Made by a program: the position numbers and the translations under genes. From Leuctra nigra (taxonomy: Eukaryota; Arthropoda; Insecta; Plecoptera; Leuctridae), in contig OW203769.1 in NCBI GenBank assembly GCA_934045905.1, positions 1,116,001-1,180,000 of the forward strand: a stretch of 64,000 nucleotides of DNA. The letters run 5' to 3'. Shown piece after piece: positions 11,430 through 22,765 of this stretch (position 1 is its first letter; each line of letters begins with the position of its first letter). A model generated the notes under the pieces. That model did not search any database. It saw only the letters and a list, made by a program, of their open reading frames with translations, and was not told the origin of the DNA.

Positions 11430-11885
11430 CCATGAAGAATTATGAAAGTATTGAAGTATTGTCACAATAGGTCCAACCATTTTCGAGATATGGCATCACT
11501 TCCGGTTTTCAAAACGGCGGCTGAAATCACTACCACCTACAATATTAATCTATAAATGTTATGAATCTTTATAAACTTTCTGAATATGTGGTTATTGTAA
11601 TAAGAGGGGATTTCAGTTAAATTTTGTATATTTATGACGTCATTTCTGGTTTCAGTAATAATACATTTATACATTGTTTTTTTGGATATTCCATGTAGAC
11701 ACCATCTGAATCGATTGGTGCAAATTTCGCTCCGATCGGTACAGCCGTTTTTGAGATATGATATTACTTCCTGTTTCAAAATGGCGCACAAAAAATTCGT
11801 AATGTGTTTCATCAGATTCTAAAAGTGCACAAGTAGTAAAATTTTCAGATCGATCGGTACAGCCGTTTAGTCTGTGGCGCTGTCA
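11430..11885 (-). repeat. ETS/CRE-module repeat fragment
   Basis: The minus strand shows the ACCGGAAGTGATGCCATATC-type module and the element's TIR (GCCACAGACTAAACGGCTG near 11855-11875). No gene. Confidence 0.55.
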
Positions 11886-11914
11886 ACAGGGTTTCGTGAT
11901 ATCATCTGAAGAAA

Positions 11915-12205
11915 AAGCGGTGTAATTTCACGATTTTCACGGCCCTATAGCTCGCAAATGGCATAACCTATTGTTTACTTACTTGGAATATATGGTAGGG
12001 TAGGATACCTATAGCTCTAAAATAAAATATTTCGCAACAATGTGGGATTCACCAATTTTAAGATCTAGTAGGCCGCAAATGCCATGTTGAAGATTACAGT
12101 AAAAGTGGTTGATCTGCTCCTTTGTTTATAAGGCAGTAACGGTATGTTGAGTGAGTGTGAGTGTACAGTACGACTTGGCTGGGTGGAGCGAACGCTAAAC
12201 TAGAT
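11915..12205. repeat. Arm of the 7478-8246 foldback family
   Basis: Shares the sequence from CTCGCAAATGGC through GTACGACTTGGCTGG with 7500-7735, diverged by scattered substitutions. Only one arm is present. Confidence 0.65.
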
Positions 12206-12225
12206 AACAAATTTCTTATTAAGAC

Positions 12226-12500
12226 GTTATCATAACGCATGCGATTCCTAGAGATAACGAAGAAAGTTGTGGTTTTGTTCTCAAAAAATTGTGTAAACTC
12301 CCTGAAGCTGTATCGAAATCCAGGTACCCGGGAGCAGCGCGCTTGCTATAGCTCAGTCTATTGTCGGAGGTGGTTGGGAGTGGACGCTTTAGGCGAGCTC
12401 CTGGTTGGATGGTGAGGGGGGAGGGGGGAGGTGGAAGCAGTTCAGCTGGGCGGTCCGGATGGCTCGCTTTGGTAGCGCGCTCTCTCTTATTACTGTACTA
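12226..12500 (+). repeat. Repeat carrying a conserved TCGFVLKKLCKLPEAV-type frame (copy 1)
   Basis: The reading frame SCGFVLKKLCKLPEAVSKSR continues into YPGAARLL and then a TAG stop. The same frame is preserved at 20.2 kb and 36.73 kb. In copies 1 and 2 it directly follows a foldback-family arm. The protein family is not recognised; it may be an exon fragment picked up by a transposon. Confidence 0.45.
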
Positions 12501-12519
12501 GCCCTACAAGCATTATAAG

Positions 12520-12680
12520 TACTGCATATAATAATACACAACGTTAATAGAATACTATACCATGCTATACCACTATAACATACTATTCATACTATACTAT
12601 ACCGTACCATACCGTTCCATACTATACTATATGGTATAGTATACCATACTATACCACTATTGCACTACAGTGATATACCT
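12520..12680. repeat. Imperfect ACTATACC-type simple repeat
   Basis: Interleaved CATACTATAC and TATACCATAC motifs over about 150 bases. An isolated Helitron-like 3' terminus (GCGTTTTCCTAG followed by T) ends just beyond, at 12713. Confidence 0.7.
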
Positions 12681-12990
12681 ACAAAGTTAAAGTAAACTAT
12701 TGCGTTTTCCTAGTATTCTTCATTAGAGCTCGTAACGAGGTTTTATGCACTGTGGGCAAACATCCTCGTCATTACGATACCGGTCAGTTGGATATTGATC
12801 TAAACGGTACTAAAGTTTTATTGTATTCGAGTTTATACAAATCATTACGACTACGAATGCAACATCATCGGGTGTTTTAGAGATCTTGCAAGAATAAGTG
12901 TTGTGTTATGTTTTTTAATATTTATTGTTTAACATTTGGTTATAATAACAAATATAATATTTATATAATATTAAATAAATATAATATTTA

Positions 12991-13190
12991 TTATTTATTA
13001 TGACTCTCACAAAATGACTCTCGCTTCACCGCCTCGCCAATCTCGGCTCTACGCCCTGCTGTGGACAGAACACATCACATTCAATGAGTGATTGTATTAT
13101 TTATTGTACATTTACCTGGCGGAGGCAGGATGGCTGTGTTGCCACGTCTTTGCCACAAGCTCAGGCATCGTGAGAAACCTGGTGCCGTGC
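12991..13190 (-). other. Two candidate terminal exons with good splice sites
   Basis: On the minus strand, an upstream segment ends at CCGCCAG/GTAAATG (13116/13115). A second segment starts after TTCTGTCCACAG at 13058 and runs 22 codons to a TAA at 12991. Joining them keeps one frame open. There is no recognisable domain and the peptide is short. It could be a real 3' end of a gene or a chance pairing in a GC-richer island. Confidence 0.22.
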
Positions 13191-13399
13191 TAACATCAGC
13201 TGGAGAATGGTGTGGGCGGGCAAACTCAAAGTGGTTGACAGAGAGAGAGAGAACATGAGCGAGAGCAAAAGGGTCAGAGAATAGGTGCTAGCTACCAATA
13301 CAGAAGGCTGAGACGTCCAGTTGACATTAGGTTGAAACAAGTGATTGATAAATACCGAACAGTCCAATCAACAAATTCTTAACAAATACGTAAAACAAA

Positions 13400-15530
13400 A
13401 CGGAAACAATTGAAACAATAACAAACGGGAAAGCAAAATCACCTTATAAAAACAGATAGAATTCAATACTGCTTTCAAAATGGTAAAGAGACTTGAAGAT
13501 CATTTTTTATGAATACCCAATTGTCTGAGATTATATTTCACCTTGCAGTCACATTTTGAAATAACAAACAAAAGCACATAATAAAAGCAGACCTGTAAAA
13601 TAGATAACATAAAATACCTTCCAACTTTTATCTAAGTTGTTATTTCAACTTTAGACAAAGCATTGTCATTCTTTCATTTCTTTCAAAGTATGAGAAATGC
13701 TATAAATTTCAAGTTGACCGTGAAAGTAATAGTTTTGTGGTTTTACCAAGGCGGGAAATGCAATGCGAGGAAAAGCATCTCATGCGTTTCCTCTCTCTCC
13801 ATGCGTTAGACACGTGATTGCATGTGACGCAAAAATAATAGAACGAATGAGCGCTATGCGATATTATCTGATAAAATGTAGAGTTTTTATCTCACTTTTC
13901 CTCAATCTTCAATAGAAGGACTTAAAAACAGCATTTCGAGCGTATCTAACGACATTTATAGAGAAATATTAATTATACCTTCCCATACCCTCCCCCTTAT
14001 GTCCATTATAATTTCAAATCAAATTCTTGACAGTAGGACTAAAAACTTGTTTAAAATGAAAATGGACTGTTTTAATTACAGCCAATTTATTTTGGTATAA
14101 CATTGGTATATATTCGGATATTCATATTTTACGATTGCATTCACTTTACTTTTTAAGTAAAGTTGACGTAATTGTCTTCAGACTTGAAGAACTGACTTCT
14201 TCGTCGTTACACTTTATTTTGTGTAGACGCCATGAATTTACCGCATTCATCGCTTGTAAGCCCTGCCAATCTGAGTCTAGTTAAATATTTTTTTTGATCT
14301 CCGTTTCTTTGTCTACACTGGAAAAAGGTGAAATATGGACCTCCGGTTGAAGAGTTTTAGCACTATGTTTATATATGTTAATTTGAATTTGAATTTTGAT
14401 TAATTTCAACGAAGTTAATATTTTCACCTTTGTCAAGACTGTAGATTGAACCGAAGAATTACCTAAAATAGGAATGTGTTTTGTGTCTCTTTGAGAGTAG
14501 GCTTCAATACAATGACCTCCCTGAATAGAGAACACAAATTCGTCAACAACTAATCCATAATTGATGCAATTATGGATTATGGATATGGATAATTATGGAT
14601 AATTTTGGAGCCTTTATTTCATCCTCCGCGAATTTGGACCGCGCTTGGTCTTATTTTCAAATTCTACTTCTATGTTTTCTGGTTCAGAAATAATTAAATA
14701 TGACATTAAAATGCATCCTTTTGCATTTAATGAAGTAATTATAACACTTTCACATTGAACATTTATTAAATTATAATTTTAAGTGAACTCAGCTGAATTC
14801 ATATACATTTTTCTTATTTTTTTCTGATTTGATTTTAAAACATTATAATTTTAAAAAGAACTTTGGAGCACATTTCTTATTGGTCGATTCGAAATTATTT
14901 TTCACTATTGGAATAAGAATTCTACTTGATAAGAAGTCTTTATAAACAACAATGCCAGATGAGCTCAATAATCCGTAAGCTACAGTGTGTTGTACAACAT
15001 TTTCTGTAGTTCACTGTTGTAGATGTATCATTGTAGATGCTCAATATGTATAACATCTCATATTTGACACATTCAAGTTTTAAGTTTTTCAAGTTTGTTG
15101 ATTTTTCCAAGCTTTCGTACATTGTATTACAAATAGATATGTATATGCCCTTCTAAGATATACTTGTGGTAGGGCATATGTCAAGAGTAGTTTAAGCTAT
15201 GATTACATAGTAGGTATTTTTACTAATTCTAGCATTATGTTATTTGGCACTAGAGTACAAATTCTAATATTACTAACGTTACATGTATTATCTACCTTAA
15301 ACTTTTTCTAAAACATTATTTTTGAGCATTAGGATTAATTAACTCTTAGGTACACTTTCCTCATTACTCCTCGAGTCGGTATTAATAATTAATAATAGTT
15401 CTACATACTATACTAAGCCTATCTTCATGATTCTGGTATCCTACTTACAGTTACCCAGTTCTGTCTTTCTGTCCGTGCGGAACGCCTGCGCGCGCATCCC
15501 TGTGAGAAGGACGACGCGCGCACCCGACTG
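13400..15530. other. AT-rich non-coding stretch, no gene seen
   Basis: No supportable coding exon or element boundary. Bases 15475-15525 hold a small island with alternating GCGCGC-type steps but no frame. Confidence 0.5.
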
Positions 15531-15540
15531 TTTAATAAAT

Positions 15541-15910
15541 AAATGGCCGCCTTTACTTGTCAATCATGTCTAAAATAACGTCCTCTGATTTGCCTGAATA
15601 TATCAATAACTGAAACTTACCTAAATATTAATCCTTATTCCTTTGTGCTTATAAGAAATGTGTTTAACACAAAATAACTGACCAAATCTTTACATAACAT
15701 TGAAAACGGCCGAAGGCTAACACTATTTTGTATTTAAAATGGTGGACTGTCATTGCCAATCGTGTCTAAAAATACGTCTTTTGCTTTCACTAAGTAAAGA
15801 AAAAACCAAAACTTACCTAAAACGTAATCCTTATCCCTTTGAGTGTGTAAAAAATCTACTATAACACATAATAACTGTTCAAAATAGTACATTGCATAGA
15901 AAACTTTCTC
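15541..15910. repeat. Diverged direct duplication, period about 197 bp
   Basis: Two consecutive segments share the order TCAATCATGTCTAAAATAACG / CCAATCGTGTCTAAAAATAC, AAACTTACCTAAA, TAATCCTTAT and ACATAATAACTG, with many substitutions. This indicates an old tandem duplication. Confidence 0.6.
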
Positions 15911-16888
15911 ACTTCAAGAGACGTCAAAATGTATTTTTTTAATTTTCCATTTTCTCTTTATTTTAGAGGGCCATGAAATCAAAGCCGATAGATTTTACAC
16001 ATTGGCCTCACACATTTTTACACATTTACACAAACGATCAAATGTATTATTTTCTTCCTACATTTAATCAACACACACGGCTCTGTAACCCTCAAACCAA
16101 CTAACCGACGAAGTTTTTAAGTTGTTAGAATAATCATTTGCATTCCTTTCTTATTTATTAGAGTGGTCTGTATTGAGTCATGTATTGACAACGAATTCAT
16201 GTTGCTGTTGATAAAGTTTGAAGAACCAATGTTTAAGTTTTACATTGTTAACTCAATATCTTTACCTTAATAATAGGTAGATGGACTGAAGTCCATTTCA
16301 ATTTTATTGAAGTGAGCTCAGAGAACAGTATTTTTGACTTCATCCAATCATTTGGAATGGTGACATAAGTCATTGTAGGAGAATACTTCAATATAACGTT
16401 ATTTGTTAACATCAGTGAAACGGTACTTGATACGTAGAGCTTGATAACTTACAATTCAAAATTGTGCACCGCAAAATCAAAAAAAATTACTTCCGCCCTA
16501 CATCTGAGGAAAGGATATTCATATAATGAAACCGTAGGTACCATGTATTAGCATCACAAATGAAGAATAGGTCGTGGGCATCAGGCCATGGTATGGTAAC
16601 GTAATATGTATTTTTTTACGGCGAATGCTTTTTTTTTTTTTAATTAGACTTAGTACGAATACTCTGGTGTAAATTTGGAAACTTATATAAAATTGTTTAC
16701 CATAAATTACGATCAAATTGCTTTTCTTCGTTTCTCATTTGTTTACGTATTCTGTTACGCATTGGGTTATCAACGACGTCAAGTGTATTAATGACGCACA
16801 CTCTGCTGACAAATATTGCTGTCGTTTTATATTCACGCATACCTCACTGGTGCACATTGGTCATGTTTTACATGACGGGACCCTCTAG
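15911..16888. other. AT-rich stretch ending in a Helitron-like 3' terminus
   Basis: No gene seen. The final bases form GTCATG, a 5-nt loop, CATGAC, then GGGACCCTCTAG at 16888 followed by T, the same terminus as at 568 and 24798. Confidence 0.5.
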
Positions 16889-17039
16889 TTGGTAAGATTA
16901 GTTTAATTACTACTTATCATGTACCTGGATAAATTACATTTCCAGCCTAATCGGTCAAGAATTTACTGACTTTTTTAAAGTGTTTTCAACCTGTTCACAG
17001 AGTTTGATGGAGAAGTAACAAATTCATGGTAGTACATAC

Positions 17040-17203
17040 ATTGATCTGTTATTAAATTTTGCCAGAATGTTTATGGAAAGTTGCGATGAAAATCGGTAAT
17101 GATGTATAGATAGTTATCTTTGATTGAAAGGAACGTGCTCGATTGGCGATGTTACGCGTGTCGGTGCTCGCTCATCAACGCGTTACACGGAGCGTTTTCC
17201 TAG
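17040..17203 (+). mobile_element. Helitron-like repeat (second family), 3' end
   Basis: Carries the GTGCTCGCTCATCAACGCGT block and ends GCGTTTTCCTAG followed by T, as in the copy ending at 22737. Confidence 0.5.
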
Positions 17204-17231
17204 TTTATTTCTTAGACGATGTGTCTCTTTA

Positions 17232-17515
17232 TCTAGTGGAGCGGTCGCTCCACCCAGCCAAGTCGTACTATACACTCACAGTCACTCAACATACCGTAAA
17301 TGCCTAATAAACTGAGGAGCAGACCAAACACTTTTACTGTAAGCAACAACATGGCATTTTTGGCCTACTGGATCTCAAAATTGGTAAATCTCACATTGTT
17401 GCGAAATATCTTAATTTCGAGCTATGGCCCACCCCACTACATATACCAAATTTGGGAACAATAGGTTATGCCATTTGCGCGCTAGAGGACCGAGAAAACA
17501 GTGAAATTACACCAC
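17232..17515 (-). repeat. Inverted arm of the 7478-8246 foldback family
   Basis: Reads from TAGTGGAGCGGTCGCTCCAC through the AGTCGTAC, TGGCATTTTTGGCC and GAGGACCGAGAAAACAGTG blocks, i.e. the reverse orientation of the 11915-12205 arm. Confidence 0.65.
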
Positions 17516-17559
17516 TTTCTGATTCTGAAGATGATGATGATTCTGATGATATCACGAAA

Positions 17560-18458
17560 CGTCGCTATCACCGCCACAGCCTAAACGGCTGAACCGATCG
17601 ACCTGAAATTTTTACCACATGTGCACTTTTGGCGTCTGAGGTGCCTTTTTATAAAACCAACCGGAAGCCGCCATTTTGAAACCGGAAGTGACGTCATAAC
17701 TCAAAAACGTCTGGACCGATTAGAACAAAATTAGCGCCATTCGATTTAGATGGTCATCTATATGAAGTATCAATAAAAAAAATATTATTTTCTTATTTTC
17801 TAAACCGGAAGTGACGTCATAAATACGCAATATTTAACTTATTTCAACAAATTATACTTAAAATACGTACATAATTAACTTACATTGTAACATAGACAAT
17901 ACAATTTATATATTCAAGGTAGCAGTGTTCTCGGCCGCCATTCCTGAAACCGGAAGTGACGTCATATATCTAAAACGCCTGTACCGATTGCAACTGAACT
18001 AGCTCCTGCGTATTCATTCTGCTATTTATTTGAAAAATCAATTGTGAAAAATGAATAAATAAATTAATGGTACCGGAAATGGCGGCAGGAACCACTAAAT
18101 GAAACCGGAAGTGACGTCATATATTACAAACGGCATGACCGATTTTACGGAAATATAGGGATTAGGAATTCAGATGGTCGTTCATGAAGGTATCAACTAG
18201 ATAAAACTAGATTGTTTTCTTATTACCTATACCGGAATTCGGCCGCTATTTCAAAACCGGAAGTGACGTCATGTATCGAAAACGGCTGGATCGATTATAA
18301 CGAAACTTAAGCTATTCTTCTTGGATAATCATTTTCATCTTATACCAAACGCAACTTTTCATAGTAACCAAATCGGTTGAGGCGTATTTTTTTAAAGAAA
18401 TTAGTCCCTGCTCGGACATGTGCTACAAGCTGTATGAATAAACTAACAAAAGAAGTGA
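17560..18458 (+). promoter_or_regulatory. Array of five perfect overlapping ETS/CRE motifs within a repeat
   Basis: CCGGAAGTGACGTCA occurs exactly at 17682, 17815, 17950, 18105 and 18257, spaced 133-155 bases apart. Each sits in a module that also has a CGGNNGNACCGAT-like block. The motif overlaps a consensus ETS site (CCGGAAGT) with a consensus CRE (TGACGTCA), a composite known to be bound by GABP/CREB-type factors in animals. Regulatory activity here is an inference; the array is part of the same TIR-bounded family as 612-1866. Confidence 0.55.
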
Positions 18459-19589
18459 TATCCCAGAAAAAACACTCCGTGTAAAAATACCAGCCAAGTC
18501 TCTTTAACTATAAAAAAAAATAGAAGAAATCTAAAAATTCAGCACTGAAAAGGAGTGATATCAAAAAAGGAGCCAAGTCAACGAATTTTCCAAATTTTAA
18601 TCGTACCATTGAAATAAAAATATCAACCCCCGAGAAATACTTAAAAAAAGGACTTGGCGCATCGTTTTTTTAAAGACATTTTTCTATTCTTAAGCTTATG
18701 CCACTCACATACTACGTAGTTCAGAAATGCCTAGAAAAATTGGGACAAAACTTTCAAATTAAATATTGAACATTCTGTAAAATATTTTAAATTTAAATAT
18801 AAGTACGCAAAGAAACATAGCATTGTCTTACAAGCAATAAATACAGAACAGTTGTGTTTGTGATTGGTAGGTACCTATAGTTTTGTGGGTACATCAACAT
18901 ACCTACTACAGCATTATACTTTGAACCTTCTCGCCGTGTAATTAATTGCTATTAATTAACATTTTATACCAAAAAAAATCATAAATTACATAACGTATTA
19001 CTTTAGATAAAAATCTAGTCAGTAATTATTTGAGCAGCATGGCTCAGTGCACTAGTCACTTATACAAATCTCATTGACGGCCTTCTTGTAATGAGCGCTT
19101 TCGCTATTTCCCTCAGTCACGATATTGAGAAGTATGATTGATTAATATGACCCTAGAAATAGTGGCAATAACGAATAGACTAGGCCGCTTCCGTTTATTC
19201 GTTATTCGTTTATCCGTTTATTTCCTCTGAATATTGACAAAATACCAAAACTGCCAGTAGGTAAGAGTACTAGTTATATTAAAACGTAGTATGATTCGTC
19301 GATAATGAATGTGATATACTCAGGAAAATATACTTGTAGAGTTCTTCCTATACTTTTAGGATAGAAAAGTGTCTTTAAAAAAACGATGCGCCAAGTCCTT
19401 TTTTTAAGTATTTCTCGGGGGTTGATATTTTTATTTCAATGGTACGATTAAAATTTGGAAAATTCGTTGACTTGGCTCCTTTTTTGATATCACTCCTTTT
19501 CAGTGCTGAATTTTTAGATTTCTTCTATTTTTTTTTATAGTTAAAGAGACTTGGCTGGTATTTTTACACGGAGTGTTTTTTCTGGGATA
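18459..19589. mobile_element. Foldback element, ~230-bp arms, copy 1
   Basis: The left arm (18459-18691) begins TATCCCAGAAAAAACACTCC and the right arm (about 19357-19589) is its near-perfect reverse complement, ending GGAGTGTTTTTTCTGGGATA. Arms include AAGGACTTGGCGCATCG. The 665-base core is AT-rich with no transposase. A second copy at 62542-63672 has the same arms but an unrelated core. Confidence 0.8.
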
Positions 19590-19914
19590 CTCGTTTACTT
19601 GCCTTGAGACATCATATTTATGTGAGCAATGAATCTGCCTCGTTTAATGTTAGTTCTGCTGGATTTCTTGTAGTTCGCAGCAGCGCATAGGATTCCTCGC
19701 CAATGCATGAAAACAACGCGCGCTTTTGCACACCGCATTAGTTCGTGCTGCTCACAATCCGCACCAGAACATTCTTCATACAAATCAGCATCAACCAGAC
19801 ACATCATGAAACAAGAACCAGATATAAACACTGCTAGAGAATTGCGGCAAATCTGTAGAAAAAACCACATGTATTCAACATGTATTTGGTGGGGCGGGGG
19901 AAGTGTAGTTCTAA

Positions 19915-20145
19915 TCTCTTTACTTGGAATATATGGCAGGGTAGGATACCTTTAGCTCTAAAATAAATTATTTCGCAACAATGTGAGATTCAACAATTTT
20001 AGGATCTAGTAGGTAGGCCGAAAACGCCATGTTTGAAGATTACAAAACGTGGTTGGTCTGCTCATTAGTTTATTAGGCAGTAACGGTATGTTGAGTGAGT
20101 GTAAGTGTACAGTACGACTTGGCTGGGTGAAGCGACTGCTCCACT
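19915..20145 (+). repeat. Arm of the 7478-8246 foldback family
   Basis: Shares AATATATGGCAGGGTAGGAT and the CAGTACGACTTGGCTGGGTG block with 11915-12205; a single arm only. Confidence 0.6.
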
Positions 20146-20164
20146 TGATACAATCTTATCAAGA

Positions 20165-20430
20165 CATTATCAAAACACATACGATTCCTAGAATTAACGA
20201 TGAAACTTGTGGTTTTGTTCTCAAAAAATTGTGTAAACTCCCTGAAGCTGTCTTGAAATCCAGGTACCCGGGTGCAGCGCGCTTGCTAGCTCAGTCTATT
20301 GTCGGAGGTGGTTGGGAGTGGACGCTTCAGGCGAGCTCCTGGTGGGTGGGGGGAGTGGGGAGGGGGAGGTGGAAGCAGTTCAGACGGGCTGTCCGGATCA
20401 CTTGCACTGGTAGCTGCCCGCAGGGAAGAA
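20165..20430 (+). repeat. Repeat carrying a conserved TCGFVLKKLCKLPEAV-type frame (copy 2)
   Basis: The longest version of the frame: ETCGFVLKKLCKLPEAVLKS then RYPGAARLLAQSIVGGGWEW, open for more than 100 codons with the downstream G-rich part. Almost identical to 12226-12500 including the G-rich tail. No family recognised. Confidence 0.45.
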
Positions 20431-20733
20431 ATCAAGGGCAGTCAAGACCTGCAAACGAAGTCAATAAACCATATATACATATTCCTACCTCTACAAAGAA
20501 ATAACCAATACAACAGTGACATATCTTGACTCCCAATGTTGACGCATAGAATCGATTGCTAAATTTCATTTGTGTCAAGAAGGTTAGGTTAAATCACTAG
20601 TGTCAAGAAGGTTAGGTTTGATCAAACCACTAGCTTGAAGCCTCTGTATTGCATAATTTCAGAATACCTACCGATCACTGAGTTATGAAGTGACATGAAT
20701 AATTCAGATAGTAATATTGTAAATATAACAAAC

Positions 20734-20997
20734 CTTCATACACTGCGGGACAGCTGTCGATCTTCTGGCAACAGGCATGTGGGGCCGAAGGTCTTCAATC
20801 AGCATCCGAGCAGCGACTTCGTTGAGGCGGGACAGCGAGAAAAGGGTGTTATTACTCACTTCAAATGGATTAAAATGATTCCGCATATACCGCCTGTTTA
20901 TTTGCATGTTGATGTTTTGCTGTCGCTGCTCTTCATCTGCCTCATTTCCGTCCAAAATTCCTTGAATTATCAAAAATTCCTCTGCTCGGGCCGCCAT
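20734..20997 (-). CDS. HARBI1-like nuclease, N-terminal exon
   Basis: An ATG-started exon of 88 codons ends at an AAG/GTTTGT donor (20734/20733). The encoded segment has INRRYMRNHFNPFEVSNNTL, SRLNEVAARMLIEDLRPHMP, then ARRSTAVPQ before the splice. This matches the N-terminal region shared by PIF/Harbinger-derived HARBI1-like nucleases (R-x-M-R...NPF...L-R-P...R-x-T-A/x-x-P-x-x-K). The DDE nuclease exons expected downstream (lower coordinates) were not found, so it may be a stranded transposon exon or part of a gene with long introns. Confidence 0.5.
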
Positions 20998-20999
20998 TT

Positions 21000-21710
21000 T
21001 GTCCTGTCTAACGAAAGTGACAACTAATTGTCACCGCCTACTTTTCCTTCGATAACTTTTGAGTGATAAGCTCAAGGTTGTCGCATGACGATAGAGTGTA
21101 AGATGAGAAGCTTGTCGCTGCGACAAGGAAGTTATCATTTTATGTAATCGTAGCCCGGGGGACTATTTTGTACTTGCGTGCAGTGACTTTGTGGCGGCCA
21201 TTTTCTAAGATGGCATATTTTCATATTTTTTGTGTAATTTTGTTAAACTTGATATGTTATTGGAATGGAATTTATTCAATTAGAGCACAAAGTTTCGAAC
21301 ATTTTTTTTTGTCAGAGCAGTACTTAGGCTGTACAAAAATAATAAAGGGGACAATTGTTCATTATGGAGCAAATTATACAAGTCCTGGGAAGATAGAAAC
21401 AATTTTGCATTTTGGTATATACACACAATTTTTTTACCACATTATACTAGATGTCTAAGCAAATATTTTCAGACCGGGAGGCAAATCGTATCTCAGCCAA
21501 GTCCTTCATGGCAGCCATTTTAAAATATTGGTTTAAATCCATTTATAAAGTGGTTTAGACAATTGATTGATTCTACTTCAAAGTCCTGCTTGACGAGGTT
21601 GCCCGACAATTTGATAAAAACTCAAATTCCCTAAGCATTGCATTAGAAGGCCAGATATCTGGCTTCCAAAGTTGATCCTTCAGATTCTCAGGAGCCGAAA
21701 AGCATGTGGT
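21000..21710. other. No gene seen
   Basis: A frame at 21168-21458 has no recognisable domain and is AT-driven; the rest has no long frame or repeat boundary I can define. Confidence 0.45.
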
Positions 21711-21714
21711 CTTA

Positions 21715-22737
21715 TTGAGCGAGCGTAGCGAGCGTCACCACGGTACTCTTATGGCACTTTCTCTGTGTGTTTTTTTTTTTTTGTGTGGTCACAGCCCAGG
21801 TCAAACCGCTCAAGCAATCGATCTGAAATTTTGTACACATACTAACGTAATCTATGAGGTCCCTGGGATCGTTTTTGAACGGGCTCCTGTGATTGGTTCA
21901 AATTAAAAAAAAATTATCTTTCGATTGGTTGTTCCGATCAATTTGAAATTTATCAAAGTCATTTCAACCAACAATTTACCCAATCATAATAAATTTCAGC
22001 CAAATCCTCCCATTGGTTCAAATTTGAAACCATTTTTACGGTTATTTTTGTAATTTAAACTAGAACAGATTGACCGATCAACTTGAAACTTCGCGTGGTC
22101 ATTGGTACCAACATTTTAGATATTTATGCCAATTTTCAGTCTAATCTGTCGTTATTTTCAAAAGTTTTGTCATTTTAAGGTCATTTTATTCCATAATCTT
22201 GAAAAATGTATACTAAATTGTCATCCCTGCCTTCTTTAAGCTTCTGTTCCAAGGCAAGGCCTCTAGAGCAGCCAAGCTATCCACTATGTACAGTAAAATG
22301 AAAGCATTTTTGAGCTAGCGCATAAAATCGGTTGCAGTACGAAGGCCAAATCCTCTTATTGGTTTAAGTTTAAATAATGTCTTCTGATTGGTCGACAATA
22401 TAAATGTTTACATTAATATCAAATTTTGCATGGTGGTCAAGACCAACTTAACATTAAATTTTACATATTGTAAGCCCAATCAGTCAAGTATTAATTGTAA
22501 ATTTACGAGTTTAGTATGGGATGTCATAAGAGATTTCTGGAGAAGGTATGTAGGTAAGACTTCACGACACAATGGATCTGTTATTCATCCAGAGTATTAT
22601 GGAGAGAGAAAAATTGCAGAGAAAATCGTCTTGTGCCGTGTCGGGCATCGTTACTATGGGACTATGGGTTACTACGTTACTATGGCATCGTTGTTCTGTG
22701 CTCGCTCATCAACGCGTTACACTGAGCGTTTTCCTAG
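21715..22737 (+). mobile_element. Helitron-like repeat (second family), both ends present
   Basis: Starts TTGAGCGAGCGTAGCGAGCG, the same start as copies at 22766 and 50446, and ends GAGCGTTTTCCTAG at 22737 followed by T. The 3' block GTGCTCGCTCATC and the 5' GAGCGAGC are partly inverted relative to each other, as in Helentron-type subterminal repeats. Length is about 1.02 kb. Interior open frames carry no helicase or Rep motif, so it is non-autonomous. Confidence 0.5.
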
Positions 22738-22765
22738 TTATTAGTAATATTTAGCCTTTACTTAA

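Noticed and set aside
19595..19870. 91-codon cysteine-containing minus-strand frame
   Set aside because: Overlaps the end of a foldback arm and an open plus-strand frame; no domain or splice support.
20049..20504. 151-codon frame as a host gene
   Set aside because: Spans a foldback arm and a dispersed repeat; kept only as a possible captured fragment.
22388..22744. 118-codon plus-strand frame
   Set aside because: Lies entirely inside the Helitron-like repeat, and the terminal residues translate the repeat's 3' end shared by non-coding copies.
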